Positions 18,889-25,575 of a DNA stretch of 26,241 nt are shown here, piece after piece. The notes beneath the pieces are model-generated. The model saw nothing but the letters and a program-made list of their open reading frames with translations. It searched no databases and was not told the origin of the DNA. The DNA lies in the NCBI GenBank assembly GCA_035571875.1, contig DATNBR010000017.1, positions 1 through 26,241 of the forward strand. Direction: 5' to 3'. Positions within the stretch are counted from its first letter, which is position 1. Every line of letters starts with the position of its first letter. This stretch comes from Parafrigoribacterium_A sp035571875 (lineage in GTDB: Bacteria; Actinomycetota; Actinomycetes; Actinomycetales; Microbacteriaceae). The translations under genes and the position numbers were made by a program.

Positions 18889-19539
18889 CTAGTACCAGCC
18901 CTTGGCCTGACTGTGCGCCCATGCGCCGCACGGCGTGCCGTAGCGGCCCGCGATGTAGCCGAGGCCCCAGGTGATCTGGGTGCGCGGGTTGCTCTGCCAG
19001 TCGGCGCCGGCCGAGGCCATCTTGGTGCCAGGGAGCGCCTGCGGGATGCCGTAGGCGCCGCTCACGGGGTTTCCCGCGTAGACGTTCCAGTGGGATTCGC
19101 GGTTGTAGAGCGCGACGAGGCAACTGAACTGGTCTTCGCCCCAGCCCCTGGCCAGCACGAGTTCGTGACCGATCGCCTGAGCGCTGCCCGGGTCGGGCAC
19201 GCCCGCCATGGGAGCCGCGAGCACGATCTTCTTCTTCGGCGTGACCGTGTACTCGTCTCGCAGGACGGCTGCTTCGATCTCGCCGTGCACGGTCTTGCCG
19301 CCCGCGGCCTGTGAGGAGACGACGAGCGTCTGGTTATTCGCGGGTACGTACGCCTGCGGTTCGGCTGCAGCAATCGCCGGCGGATTCGGTGCTATCGCAG
19401 CGACGGCGAGGAACGCGGCGGCGGCCAGGAAGGCGAACACCGACACGGAACCGCGGTTACGAATCCGCCATCCAAAAGGCTCGACCCCGGCACCCGTTTT
19501 CGACGCCTGGGGCGATTCGTCGCTCTTATGCCTACCCAC
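18889..19539 (-). CDS. Secreted lytic-transglycosylase-like protein
   Basis: A 216-residue protein. A basic start (R-I-R-N-R-G) precedes a hydrophobic segment (31-50), either a membrane anchor or a long signal peptide. The C-terminal 95 residues resemble the SLT/RPF lysozyme-like fold: the catalytic-type Glu148 in N-R-E-S-H-W-N, then G-N-P-V-S-G-A-Y-G-I-P-Q and W-G-L-G-Y-I-A-G-R-Y-G. Cys140 and Cys204 could form a disulfide outside the cell. Such proteins cleave peptidoglycan or act like resuscitation factors. Start GTG 19539 has no clear ribosome binding site, but TAAAAT lies 9 bases upstream. The substrate assignment rests on family resemblance. Confidence 0.85.
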   Translation of the reverse strand: MGRHKSDESPQASKTGAGVEPFGWRIRNRGSVSVFAFLAAAAFLAVAAIAPNPPAIAAAEPQAYVPANNQTLVVSSQAAGGKTVHGEIEAAVLRDEYTVTPKKKIVLAAPMAGVPDPGSAQAIGHELVLARGWGEDQFSCLVALYNRESHWNVYAGNPVSGAYGIPQALPGTKMASAGADWQSNPRTQITWGLGYIAGRYGTPCGAWAHSQAKGWY

Positions 19540-19548
19540 AGTGACTCG

Positions 19549-19554
19549 ATTTTA
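19549..19554 (-). promoter_or_regulatory. -10 element of the transglycosylase-like gene
   Basis: TAAAAT on the minus strand, 9 bases before the GTG at 19539, would start a transcript with almost no leader. A short inverted repeat AGCC-5-GGCT (19554-19566) touches it and may be a regulatory site. Confidence 0.4.
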
Positions 19555-19585
19555 GCCGAAAAGGCTGGATCGTGCCCGACAGCGG

Positions 19586-20137
19586 CTAGCGAACCGCCAG
19601 CATGACGTCGACGACGGTGTCGAGCAGCAGGTCTACCTGCGCCTCTCGATAGCCGCCCTTCTGCTGCCGGAAGGTCGTCGTGCGCACCTCTTCGACGCTG
19701 AGCGAGGTGCCGTCCTGGAAGTACTGGACGAGACGGTTGGCGAACGCGTCGACATCCTTACGGTGATAGCCGTCGCTGAGGAAGCTCATCCGATCGAAGC
19801 GATGGCCCAGCGGTCGTGAGAGTCGATCGAGAATCTCCTGCGCGGTGGAGCGCGCCTGCGCGAACCAGGCTTCGTCGCCCGCGCGCTGCACGGCGAGGTC
19901 GCGCTCGCGGCTCGCGAAGGCATCTTCCAGTCGCTCGAGCGCTGCATCGACGTGCACGGGCGAGTAGCCGCCCTTCTGCATCGCGAAGGCGGTGGTGCGG
20001 ATGTTCGCGGCATTCACCACGGTCGGTGCCGTGCCGTCAGCGGAGTACGCGCGACGCGCATCCTCGAGGAAATCCTCGACCTGGTCGACGTTGTAGCCAC
20101 GGCGGGACTTACGGGTGCGGGGAAAGGTTGTGCTCAC
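19586..20137 (-). CDS. DivIVA-domain repeat protein
   Basis: A 183-residue protein made of four degenerate copies of the DivIVA N-terminal motif. Each has a phenylalanine, a Gly-Tyr pair and then V-[D/E] four residues later: GY at 14-15, 57-58, 123-124 and 162-163, with V-D/E at 20-21, 63-64, 129-130 and 168-169. Copies two and four share T-T-x-F-x-x-Q-K-G-G-Y. This matches the actinobacterial DivIVA-domain repeat family. In DivIVA proper one such motif contacts membrane; four in a short protein without a long coiled coil suggest a multivalent adaptor, which is inference. The GTG at 20137 was chosen because the protein then begins directly at the first repeat; a longer reading would run into cdsA. 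CAGAAT ends 6 bases before it. Confidence 0.85.
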   Translation of the reverse strand: MSTTFPRTRKSRRGYNVDQVEDFLEDARRAYSADGTAPTVVNAANIRTTAFAMQKGGYSPVHVDAALERLEDAFASRERDLAVQRAGDEAWFAQARSTAQEILDRLSRPLGHRFDRMSFLSDGYHRKDVDAFANRLVQYFQDGTSLSVEEVRTTTFRQQKGGYREAQVDLLLDTVVDVMLAVR

Positions 20138-20160
20138 GACACTATTCTGCACTACGCCGA

Positions 20161-21147
20161 TCAGCGTGACCCGAACACCAGGAACAGCGCGTAAGCCGCT
20201 GCGGCGCTCGGCAGGATGGAGTCGAGTCGGTCGAGAAGCCCGCCGTGGCCCGGCAGCCAGGTGCTGATGTCCTTGATGCCGAGGTCGCGCTTGATGAGCG
20301 ACTCGGTCAGGTCCCCGGTCGTGGCGGTGAACGCGATGACCGCGCCGAAGATCAGGCCGAACCACCATTCCTGCTGCAGCATGAACACCGAGAGCAGCAC
20401 ACCCCCGACGAGCGCGGTCAGCACAGAACCGGCAAGACCCTCCCAGGTCTTCTTCGGGCTGATTCTCGGCGCCATGGCGTGCTTGCCGAACATCAGTCCG
20501 CTCGCGTAGGCGCCCGTGTCGACGGCGATGACGAGGATGAGGAAGGCGAGGGTCCACCATTCTCCGCCGTGCTTGCTGTCGAGCAAGACGGCGAAGCTCG
20601 CCAGGAAGGGCACGTAGATGAGTATGAGAGCGCTGGCAGCGAGGTCGCGGCCCACCTCCGCCGCCGAGCCGCGATGCGAGGAGCCACCGAGCTCGGCGAC
20701 TCGCCACAGCCCTACCAGGAGGATGGCCGCGAGCAGCGCGAGCCAGTGGCCGCCGTCACCGAGGTAGAACGCGGCGGGCACCATCGCCACCGCGGCGATC
20801 GCCGTGGGCCAGCGGGGAACGTCTCGCCCCGCGAAGCGAAGCGCGCTCGCGAGTTCGAACGCCGTGAACCCGATGATCGCGCCGGCGAAGATCATGAACA
20901 GCCACTTGTAGACGATGAGGCTGAACAGCATGACGAGGCCGAGCCCCAGTCCGATCAGAATGGCGAGCGGCAGGTTGCGCCCGGTGCGCGCTTCGATCTT
21001 GACGTTGGCTGCATCAATCTGGGCCTTGGTGGCCTTCAGCTCCGTCTGGAACTCGCTCTTGAAGGCGTTGGCCCGCGCTTCGAGTTCCTGCCGACGCTTC
21101 AGAAGTCGTCGCCGCTTACCCGGGGGCCGCTCTGATGGATCCGTCAT
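20161..21147 (-). CDS. cdsA: Phosphatidate cytidylyltransferase CdsA
   Basis: A 328-residue integral membrane enzyme that makes CDP-diacylglycerol from CTP and phosphatidic acid, the branch point for membrane phospholipids. The family signature lies near residues 280-310: S-L-I-K-R-D-L-G-I-K-D, then P-G-H-G-G-L-L-D-R-L-D-S, with Asp306 and Asp309 as metal-binding candidates. About eight membrane segments precede it. The first 58 residues are soluble and strongly charged (K-R-R-R-L-L-K-R-R), probably a helical or coiled-coil extension beyond the minimal enzyme. The ATG shares one base with the frr stop (TGATG), so the two are coupled. Position after frr matches many bacteria. Confidence 0.95.
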   Translation of the reverse strand: MTDPSERPPGKRRRLLKRRQELEARANAFKSEFQTELKATKAQIDAANVKIEARTGRNLPLAILIGLGLGLVMLFSLIVYKWLFMIFAGAIIGFTAFELASALRFAGRDVPRWPTAIAAVAMVPAAFYLGDGGHWLALLAAILLVGLWRVAELGGSSHRGSAAEVGRDLAASALILIYVPFLASFAVLLDSKHGGEWWTLAFLILVIAVDTGAYASGLMFGKHAMAPRISPKKTWEGLAGSVLTALVGGVLLSVFMLQQEWWFGLIFGAVIAFTATTGDLTESLIKRDLGIKDISTWLPGHGGLLDRLDSILPSAAAAYALFLVFGSR

Positions 21148-21701
21148 CAGACCTCGAGCAGCTCGGCTTCCTTCTTCTTCAGCGCGTCGTCGATCGCGTC
21201 GATGGCGGACTTGGTGATCGATTCGAGCTCTTTCTCGGAGCGTGCGACCTCGTCATCGCCGACCTCCGTCTTGAGCGCATCGAGGTCATCCTTGGCCTTG
21301 CGGCGGATGTTGCGAACGGAGACCTTGGAATCCTCGCCCTTCGAGCGCACGATCTTCACAAACTCGCGGCGGCGTTCCTCGGTGAGCTCGGGGAGGGTGA
21401 CGCGCACAATCGTGCCGTCGTTGCCCACATTCGCCCCGAGGTTCGGCGCGTTGACAATGGCCCGTTCGATCTCTTTGAGCGCGCTCTTGTCGTAGGGCGT
21501 CACCACGAGCACGCGAGCCTCCGCGTTCGTCATGCCGGCGAGCTGGCCGAGCGGGGTCGGCGTGCCGTAGTAGTCGACCATGATCTTCTGGAACAGCGCG
21601 GGGTTCGCACGACCCGTGCGCACGTTCGCAAAGTCGTCCTTCGCGGCCTCGAGAGACTTCTGCATCTTCTCTTTGGCCTCGGCCAGTACATCGGAAATCA
21701 C
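21147..21701 (-). CDS. frr: Ribosome recycling factor
   Basis: A 184-residue protein, the usual length, that with EF-G splits post-termination ribosomes. The family pattern is clear: D-V-L-A-E-A-K-E-K-M near the start, N-V-R-T-G-R-A-N-P, Y-Y-G-T-P-T-P-L, the L-P-E-L-T-E-E-R-R-R-E-F stretch, and V-R-N-I-R-R-K-A in the second half of domain I. The GTG at 21701-21699 has GAAGGAG with a 6-base gap; a reading from an upstream ATG would add eight non-conserved residues. It lies 55 bases downstream of pyrH with no terminator between, so they are probably co-transcribed. Confidence 0.97.
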   Translation of the reverse strand: MISDVLAEAKEKMQKSLEAAKDDFANVRTGRANPALFQKIMVDYYGTPTPLGQLAGMTNAEARVLVVTPYDKSALKEIERAIVNAPNLGANVGNDGTIVRVTLPELTEERRREFVKIVRSKGEDSKVSVRNIRRKAKDDLDALKTEVGDDEVARSEKELESITKSAIDAIDDALKKKEAELLEV

Positions 21702-21756
21702 GGGGGCTCCTTCGGTGTTGTGCAACCGCTTCGTAGTTTACCGGGGCGGGAGCCCG

Positions 21757-22473
21757 CTAATTGGAGACTAGGGTGCCGATGCGTTCTCCGCGAAGCGCCG
21801 CCGCGACATTGCCCTCGGGGGCCATGCCGAACACGACCATCGGCATCTTGTTGTCCATACACAGGCTGAACGCGGTCGAGTCGACCACCTTGAGCCCCTT
21901 CACGAGGGCCTCCTGGTAGGTGACCTCTTCGAGCTTCCAGGCGCTGGAATCCGTGCGAGGGTCGGCCGAATAGACGCCGTCGACGCCGTTCTTGGCGACC
22001 AGCACGACATCCGCTCCGATCTCAAGCGCCCGCTGGGCGGCGACGGTATCGGTGGAGAAATACGGGAGGCCGGCGCCCGCACCGAAAATGACGACGCGAC
22101 CCTTCTCGAGGTGGCGCTCCGCTCGACGCGGGATGTACGGCTCGGCGACCTGCGTCATCGAGATCGCCGACTGCACACGGGTTGCAGCGCCTGCCTGTTC
22201 GAGGAAGTCCTGCAGGGCAAGCGCGTTCATGACCGTGCCGAGCATGCCCATGTAGTCCGCCCGACCGCGGTCCATGCCACGCTGCGAGAGCTCCGCACCG
22301 CGGAAGAAGTTGCCACCGCCCGTGACGATGGCGATCTCGACATCCTGCGCGGCCGAGGCGATCTCCCTGGCCAGGGAACTGACGATGTCGGGGTTGACGC
22401 CCAACTGACCGCCACCGAAGGATTCTCCGGAAAGTTTGAGCAGAACCCGTCGTCTACCGGTCGCTGATGTCAT
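21757..22473 (-). CDS. pyrH: UMP kinase
   Basis: A 238-residue amino-acid-kinase-fold enzyme that phosphorylates UMP to UDP with ATP. The start has L-L-K-L-S-G-E-S-F, followed by V-T-G-G-G-N-F-F-R-G, the G-R-A-D-Y-M-G-M-L-G-T-V-M-N stretch that holds UMP, G-T/A-G-x-P-Y-F-S-T-D-T near residue 140, and K-N-G-V-D-G-V-Y-S-A-D-P. Length is normal. The ATG at 22473 is preceded by AAGGAG. A promoter-like site lies just upstream and a strong terminator ends the tsf transcript before it, so pyrH probably heads a pyrH-frr-cdsA unit. Confidence 0.97.
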   Translation of the reverse strand: MTSATGRRRVLLKLSGESFGGGQLGVNPDIVSSLAREIASAAQDVEIAIVTGGGNFFRGAELSQRGMDRGRADYMGMLGTVMNALALQDFLEQAGAATRVQSAISMTQVAEPYIPRRAERHLEKGRVVIFGAGAGLPYFSTDTVAAQRALEIGADVVLVAKNGVDGVYSADPRTDSSAWKLEEVTYQEALVKGLKVVDSTAFSLCMDNKMPMVVFGMAPEGNVAAALRGERIGTLVSN

Positions 22474-22500
22474 CGTGTCTCCTTGGGTTCGGCTTCCTAC

Positions 22501-22529
22501 AGATTATCGTTCGGGCCGCTGCCCGCGAA
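22501..22529 (-). promoter_or_regulatory. Putative promoter of pyrH-frr-cdsA
   Basis: On the minus strand, TTCGCG (22529-22524), a 17-base spacer and TAATCT (22506-22501) form a moderate promoter. Transcription would begin near 22494, leaving a 20-base leader that contains the AAGGAG site of pyrH. Confidence 0.45.
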
Positions 22530-22533
22530 CGCG

Positions 22534-22570
22534 AAAATGGGGCCCGGTTCGCTTTCGCGGACCGGGCCCC
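22534..22570 (-). terminator. Strong intrinsic terminator downstream of tsf
   Basis: A 10-bp perfect stem (GGGGCCCGGT at 22539-22548 with ACCGGGCCCC at 22561-22570) extends inward by three more pairs and a wobble to a 4-base loop. On the minus strand it is followed by ATTTT. It begins 26 bases after the tsf stop and should end the rpsB-tsf transcript. Confidence 0.85.
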
Positions 22571-22596
22571 GTCGCCGTTGTGGTGCTGTGCGGCGG

Positions 22597-23424
22597 CTAC
22601 GCGCCGACCTTGAATCGCACGAACTGGTTCACCGTGAGCCCGGCATCCGAGAGCACCTTGCCGACGGACAACTTGTTGTCCTTGGCGTAGTCCTGCTCGA
22701 GCAGGGCGACCTGCTTGATGAAGGCGGTGAGTCGACCCTCGATGATCTTCGGCAGGGCCGCCTCGGGCTTGCCCTCGCCGCGGCTGATCTCCTCGACGAT
22801 GCGACGCTCGTTCTCGACGTCGGCCGCGGGGACATCCTCGCGGCTGAGGTACTGCGGGTCGGCGAAGGAGATGTGCTGTGCCACGCTGCGCGCGGTGTCT
22901 GCGTCGTCTCCCGAGTATCCGACGACCACGCCGACCTGCGGCGGCAGGTCCTTGTTGGTCTTGTGCAGGTAGATCGCGAACTTCTCGCCGGAGACGAGAG
23001 CGACACGACGAAGCTCCACCTTCTCGCCGAGGATCGCGGCCTCGTCACCGATGACTTCGGCGACGGTCTGGCCCCCCGCGGGAGCGGCGAGTGCCTCTTC
23101 CACGGTCGAGGCGCCCGCGGCCGCCACGGCGTCGAGCACCTTGTTGCCCAGGGTCACGAACTTCTCGCTCTTCGCGACGAAATCGGTCTCGCACGCGAGC
23201 TCGATGAGCGTCGTGGTGGCGCCGTTCTCCTTGGCGGCGACGAGTCCCTCGCTCGTGGAGCGGTCGGCGCGCTTCGCGTTGCCCTTCGCTCCCTTGAGGC
23301 GCAGGAGTTCGGTGGCCTTGTCGAGGTCACCGCCCGCCTCGACGAGCGCGTTCTTGGTCTCGACCATGCCGGTGCCGAGGCGCTCGCGCAGGGTCTTGAG
23401 GTCATCCAGGCTGAAATCTGCCAT
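22597..23424 (-). CDS. tsf: Elongation factor Ts
   Basis: A 275-residue nucleotide exchange factor that regenerates EF-Tu-GTP. The N-terminal UBA-like domain (F-S-L-D-D-L-K-T-L-R-E-R-L-G-T-G-M) and the core E-T-D-F-V-A motif (Asp81, Phe82), which inserts near the EF-Tu magnesium site, are intact. Length fits the actinobacterial form. The ATG at 23424 has AGAAGGA 8-9 bases upstream. It follows rpsB after 27 bases with no terminator, the near-universal rpsB-tsf arrangement, and ends just before the strong terminator. Confidence 0.97.
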   Translation of the reverse strand: MADFSLDDLKTLRERLGTGMVETKNALVEAGGDLDKATELLRLKGAKGNAKRADRSTSEGLVAAKENGATTTLIELACETDFVAKSEKFVTLGNKVLDAVAAAGASTVEEALAAPAGGQTVAEVIGDEAAILGEKVELRRVALVSGEKFAIYLHKTNKDLPPQVGVVVGYSGDDADTARSVAQHISFADPQYLSREDVPAADVENERRIVEEISRGEGKPEAALPKIIEGRLTAFIKQVALLEQDYAKDNKLSVGKVLSDAGLTVNQFVRFKVGA

Positions 23425-23451
23425 GGGCTCTTTCCTTCTCTTTAGCTCGGC

Positions 23452-24555
23452 TTACTTCGCGTCGGCTGCGGTGTCGGCAGCGTCGGCCTTCTTGGCGGCG
23501 GGCTTTGCAGCCGCCTTCGGCGCCTTCTCGGCGGCGGTGGCCTCGGCCTCGATCTTCGCCTCGGCCTCGGCGTCGGACTCCACCTTGTGCTCGGGGACGA
23601 TGGTCTCGTCCGCCGCAGCTTCGTGCTCGGCCGCTACAGCATCCGCGTCGTTCTCCTCGGTGGGAACCTCGCTCGCCACGACCGCCGCGACGGCCTCTGC
23701 GGCTGCAGGGGTCTCGGTGGCGGACTCGACCAGGCCGTCGACGGCCTCGACCTTCTCGGCCTCGGTCGCAGGGGTCTCGGATGCGGCAGTTTCAGAAGCG
23801 CCGAGCAGCTCGGCCTCCCACTCTGCGAGGGGCTCGACAGCGGAGACGTTGCCCTCTTCTGCCTTCTGGTGGCGCTGGATGAGGCCCTCTGCGGCAGCAT
23901 CCGCGACAATGCGCGTCAGCAGGCCGACGGAACGGATCGCGTCGTCGTTACCCGGAATCGGGTACTGCACCTCATCGGGGTCACAGTTGGTGTCGAGGAT
24001 GGCGATGACCGGGATACCGAGCTTGCGCGCCTCGTCGATGGCGAGGTGCTCCTTCTTGGTGTCGACGATCCAGATCGCGGACGGGGTCTTGGTGAGGTTG
24101 CGGATGCCACCGAGCGAGCGCTGCAGCTTGGTGAGCTCGCGGCGCTGGATGAGCAGCTCCTTCTTGGTGTAGCCCTTGGTCGTGTCGTCGAAGTCGACCT
24201 CTTCGAGCTCCTTCATGCGTGCGAGGCGCTTGGAGACGGTCTGGAAGTTGGTGAGGAGGCCGCCGAGCCAGCGCTGGTTGACGTAGGGCTGGCCGACGCG
24301 CTGGGCCTGCTCCGCAATGGAACCCTGGGCCTGCTTCTTGGTGCCGACGAAGAGGATCGTGCCGCCGTGGGCGACGGTCTCCTTGACGTAGTCGTACGTC
24401 TTGTCGATGTAGGCAAGCGACTGCTGCAGGTCGATGATGTGGCTGCCCGAACGCTCGGTCAGGATGAAGCGCTTCATCTTCGGGTTCCACCGACGAGTCT
24501 GGTGTCCGAAGTGAACGCCGCTGTCGAGCAGCTGGCGGATGGTGACAACGGCCAT
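23452..24555 (-). CDS. rpsB: 30S ribosomal protein S2 with long acidic C-terminal tail
   Basis: A 367-residue protein. The first 255 residues are ordinary bacterial S2: M-A-V-V-T-I-R-Q-L-L-D-S-G-V-H-F-G-H-Q-T-R-R-W-N-P near the start, then F-V-G-T-K-K-Q-A and P-x-A-I-W-I-V-D-T. The last 110 or so residues are low complexity, rich in Ala, Glu, Val and Asp, and end in a Lys/Ala-rich segment (A-A-K-P-A-A-K-K). Actinobacterial S2 proteins often carry such tails, though this one is long. The ATG at 24555 follows AAAAGGAG by 6 bases; a longer reading to 24738 has no conserved residues and covers the leader. It heads the rpsB-tsf operon. Confidence 0.97.
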   Translation of the reverse strand: MAVVTIRQLLDSGVHFGHQTRRWNPKMKRFILTERSGSHIIDLQQSLAYIDKTYDYVKETVAHGGTILFVGTKKQAQGSIAEQAQRVGQPYVNQRWLGGLLTNFQTVSKRLARMKELEEVDFDDTTKGYTKKELLIQRRELTKLQRSLGGIRNLTKTPSAIWIVDTKKEHLAIDEARKLGIPVIAILDTNCDPDEVQYPIPGNDDAIRSVGLLTRIVADAAAEGLIQRHQKAEEGNVSAVEPLAEWEAELLGASETAASETPATEAEKVEAVDGLVESATETPAAAEAVAAVVASEVPTEENDADAVAAEHEAAADETIVPEHKVESDAEAEAKIEAEATAAEKAPKAAAKPAAKKADAADTAADAK

Positions 24556-24785
24556 TGCCGTCTCCTTTTCTGGCACCGCCGCACGACCTCGCGGAGGCAG
24601 TTGCGGTGCACACTCAGTTGTTATCGCACCGGTCGGTGCGAATCCTGGTGCCCGGCCCGCATCCGACCCGGCAGAATACTGCTTTCGCAGATTCGACTGG
24701 GACTGAGTGGATGCGTGGCGTGCTGTGCCATTCACCATGGCTTCGCACGACGGACACGCGTAGTCACCCCGTGCAAACGGGATGC
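24556..24785 (-). promoter_or_regulatory. Candidate structured leader of rpsB
   Basis: If transcription starts near 24786, the leader is about 230 nt. Read on the minus strand it can form: GCACG/CGTGC (74-70 with 49-45 of 247xx); GCCAT-GGTGA-ATGGC (24741-24727); an 8-bp outer stem CACTCAGT (24709-24702) with ACTGAGTG (24618-24611); and, inside this stem, CTGC-GAAA-GCAG with a GNRA loop (24690-24679) and UCGCACC-GACC-GGTGCGA (24641-24624). An enclosed domain with two hairpins is what an S2 autoregulatory site could look like, but binding is inferred. Confidence 0.4.
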
Positions 24786-24805
24786 TTCCGAAAGTCTAGC
24801 ATCCC
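24779..24805. repeat. 9-bp inverted repeat across the rpsB promoter
   Basis: CGGGATGCT (24778-24786) and AGCATCCCG (24798-24806) are perfectly complementary around an 11-base spacer. The right arm touches the rpsB -10-like hexamer, so this may be an operator or the first hairpin of the leader. Confidence 0.45.
24793..24798 (-). promoter_or_regulatory. -10 element of the rpsB-tsf promoter
   Basis: TAGACT on the minus strand fits the actinobacterial TANNNT -10. The predicted start is near 24786. No good -35 box was found at 16-18 bases. Confidence 0.4.
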
Positions 24806-24939
24806 GGGGCCGGGCGTTCTGCGCGTTCGCGCCATGCACTGGCGCGCTCTTCTCCTCCACCGCAGCGCGGCGCTGTCGCGGTTCCACAATTGCGTCAGAT
24901 GCGTGTCGCGAGTGGTCGGAGCCAGGCATCCTGTATCGC

Positions 24940-25482
24940 GTGTTGCTCCCGTTGCTCCCCAGACCGGCCCGAATCGTCGGCCTGGCATTGCTCGCGCTGG
25001 CTGTGGTCGCGGTCTCCCCCGCGCAGGCGTCGGCGAGTGAGCAGTCTCGTGCGGGAGCAACACCCCACTGGGCATGGCCGATTGTGCCACCGAGGGTCGT
25101 ACTGCGCGCGTTCACCGCACCGGAGACCGCCTACAGCGCGGGCCACCGCGGCATCGACCTGGCTGCGTCGACTGGCGCGACCGTGTATGCGCCAGCCGAC
25201 GGAGTCATCCACTTCTCCGGGGTTGTCGTCGACCGCCCAGTGCTCTCGATCGAGCACGCGGCCGCGCTGCTGTCGAGCTTCGAGCCCGTGACATCGACGC
25301 TGCCCGCCGGGACGGTCGTGCACCGGGGCGAGCCCGTCGGTGTCGTCGCTGCGGCAGGCGGCCACTGTGCGTCGTCCTGCCTGCACTTCGGGGTGAGATT
25401 GCACGGGCAGTATCTGTCCCCGCTCAACTTTCTCGGCGGCATCCCTCCGCCCGTGCTGCTGCCGACGCGCGCGTTCCGGTGA
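24940..25482 (+). CDS. Secreted M23 (LytM-like) peptidase-fold protein
   Basis: A 180-residue protein. Start GTG 24940 opens a signal peptide with R8/R11 and a hydrophobic run (I-V-G-L-A-L-L-A-L-A-V-V-A-V) ending at A-Q-A-S-A. No ribosome binding site is well placed; CATCCT ends 7 bases before the GTG. The M23 domain has the zinc-ligand motif H69-R-G-I-D73, the A-P-A-D-G-V-I turn, and C-L-H149-F-G. The position of the first His of the usual H-x-H is Cys147, and the usual Y-x-H is F-E-P with Pro116, so the two non-ligand catalytic histidines of LytM appear absent. H142-C143 and C147 are nearby. Many actinobacteria carry this form next to rpsB. It may cleave peptidoglycan by altered chemistry or be a non-catalytic regulator. 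Confidence 0.87.
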   Translation: MLLPLLPRPARIVGLALLALAVVAVSPAQASASEQSRAGATPHWAWPIVPPRVVLRAFTAPETAYSAGHRGIDLAASTGATVYAPADGVIHFSGVVVDRPVLSIEHAAALLSSFEPVTSTLPAGTVVHRGEPVGVVAAAGGHCASSCLHFGVRLHGQYLSPLNFLGGIPPPVLLPTRAFR

Positions 25483-25562
25483 GCCCGGCGTCACATCGTT
25501 GTGGCTGCGGTTCCGAAGCCGCGCTCAACCGTTCGATGGATACCCGCCCGAGTGGTGCTGGT

Positions 25563-25568
25563 TAGGCT
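25563..25568 (+). promoter_or_regulatory. -10-like hexamer of the sensor kinase gene
   Basis: TAGGCT ends 7 bases before the GTG at 25576, which would make a leaderless transcript. No convincing -35 box was assigned. Confidence 0.4.
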
Positions 25569-25575
25569 GATTCGC

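Noticed and set aside
20138..20707. N-terminal extension of the DivIVA-repeat frame into cdsA
   Set aside because: The extra residues are an Arg/His-rich out-of-frame reading of cdsA; the first repeat begins right after GTG 20137.
24556..24738. Longer S2 reading frame starting at 24738
   Set aside because: No family residues precede MAVVTIRQLL, and the ATG at 24555 has an ideal AAAAGGAG site.
23587..24939. Extension of the M23 peptidase frame upstream through the rpsB gene
   Set aside because: The upstream part is antisense to rpsB; the signal peptide begins at GTG 24940, where the real protein starts.
25483..25575. Hairpin GCGGTTCCGAAGCCGC near 25507-25522 as terminator of the M23 gene
   Set aside because: The stem is short and has no following T run, so termination cannot be supported.
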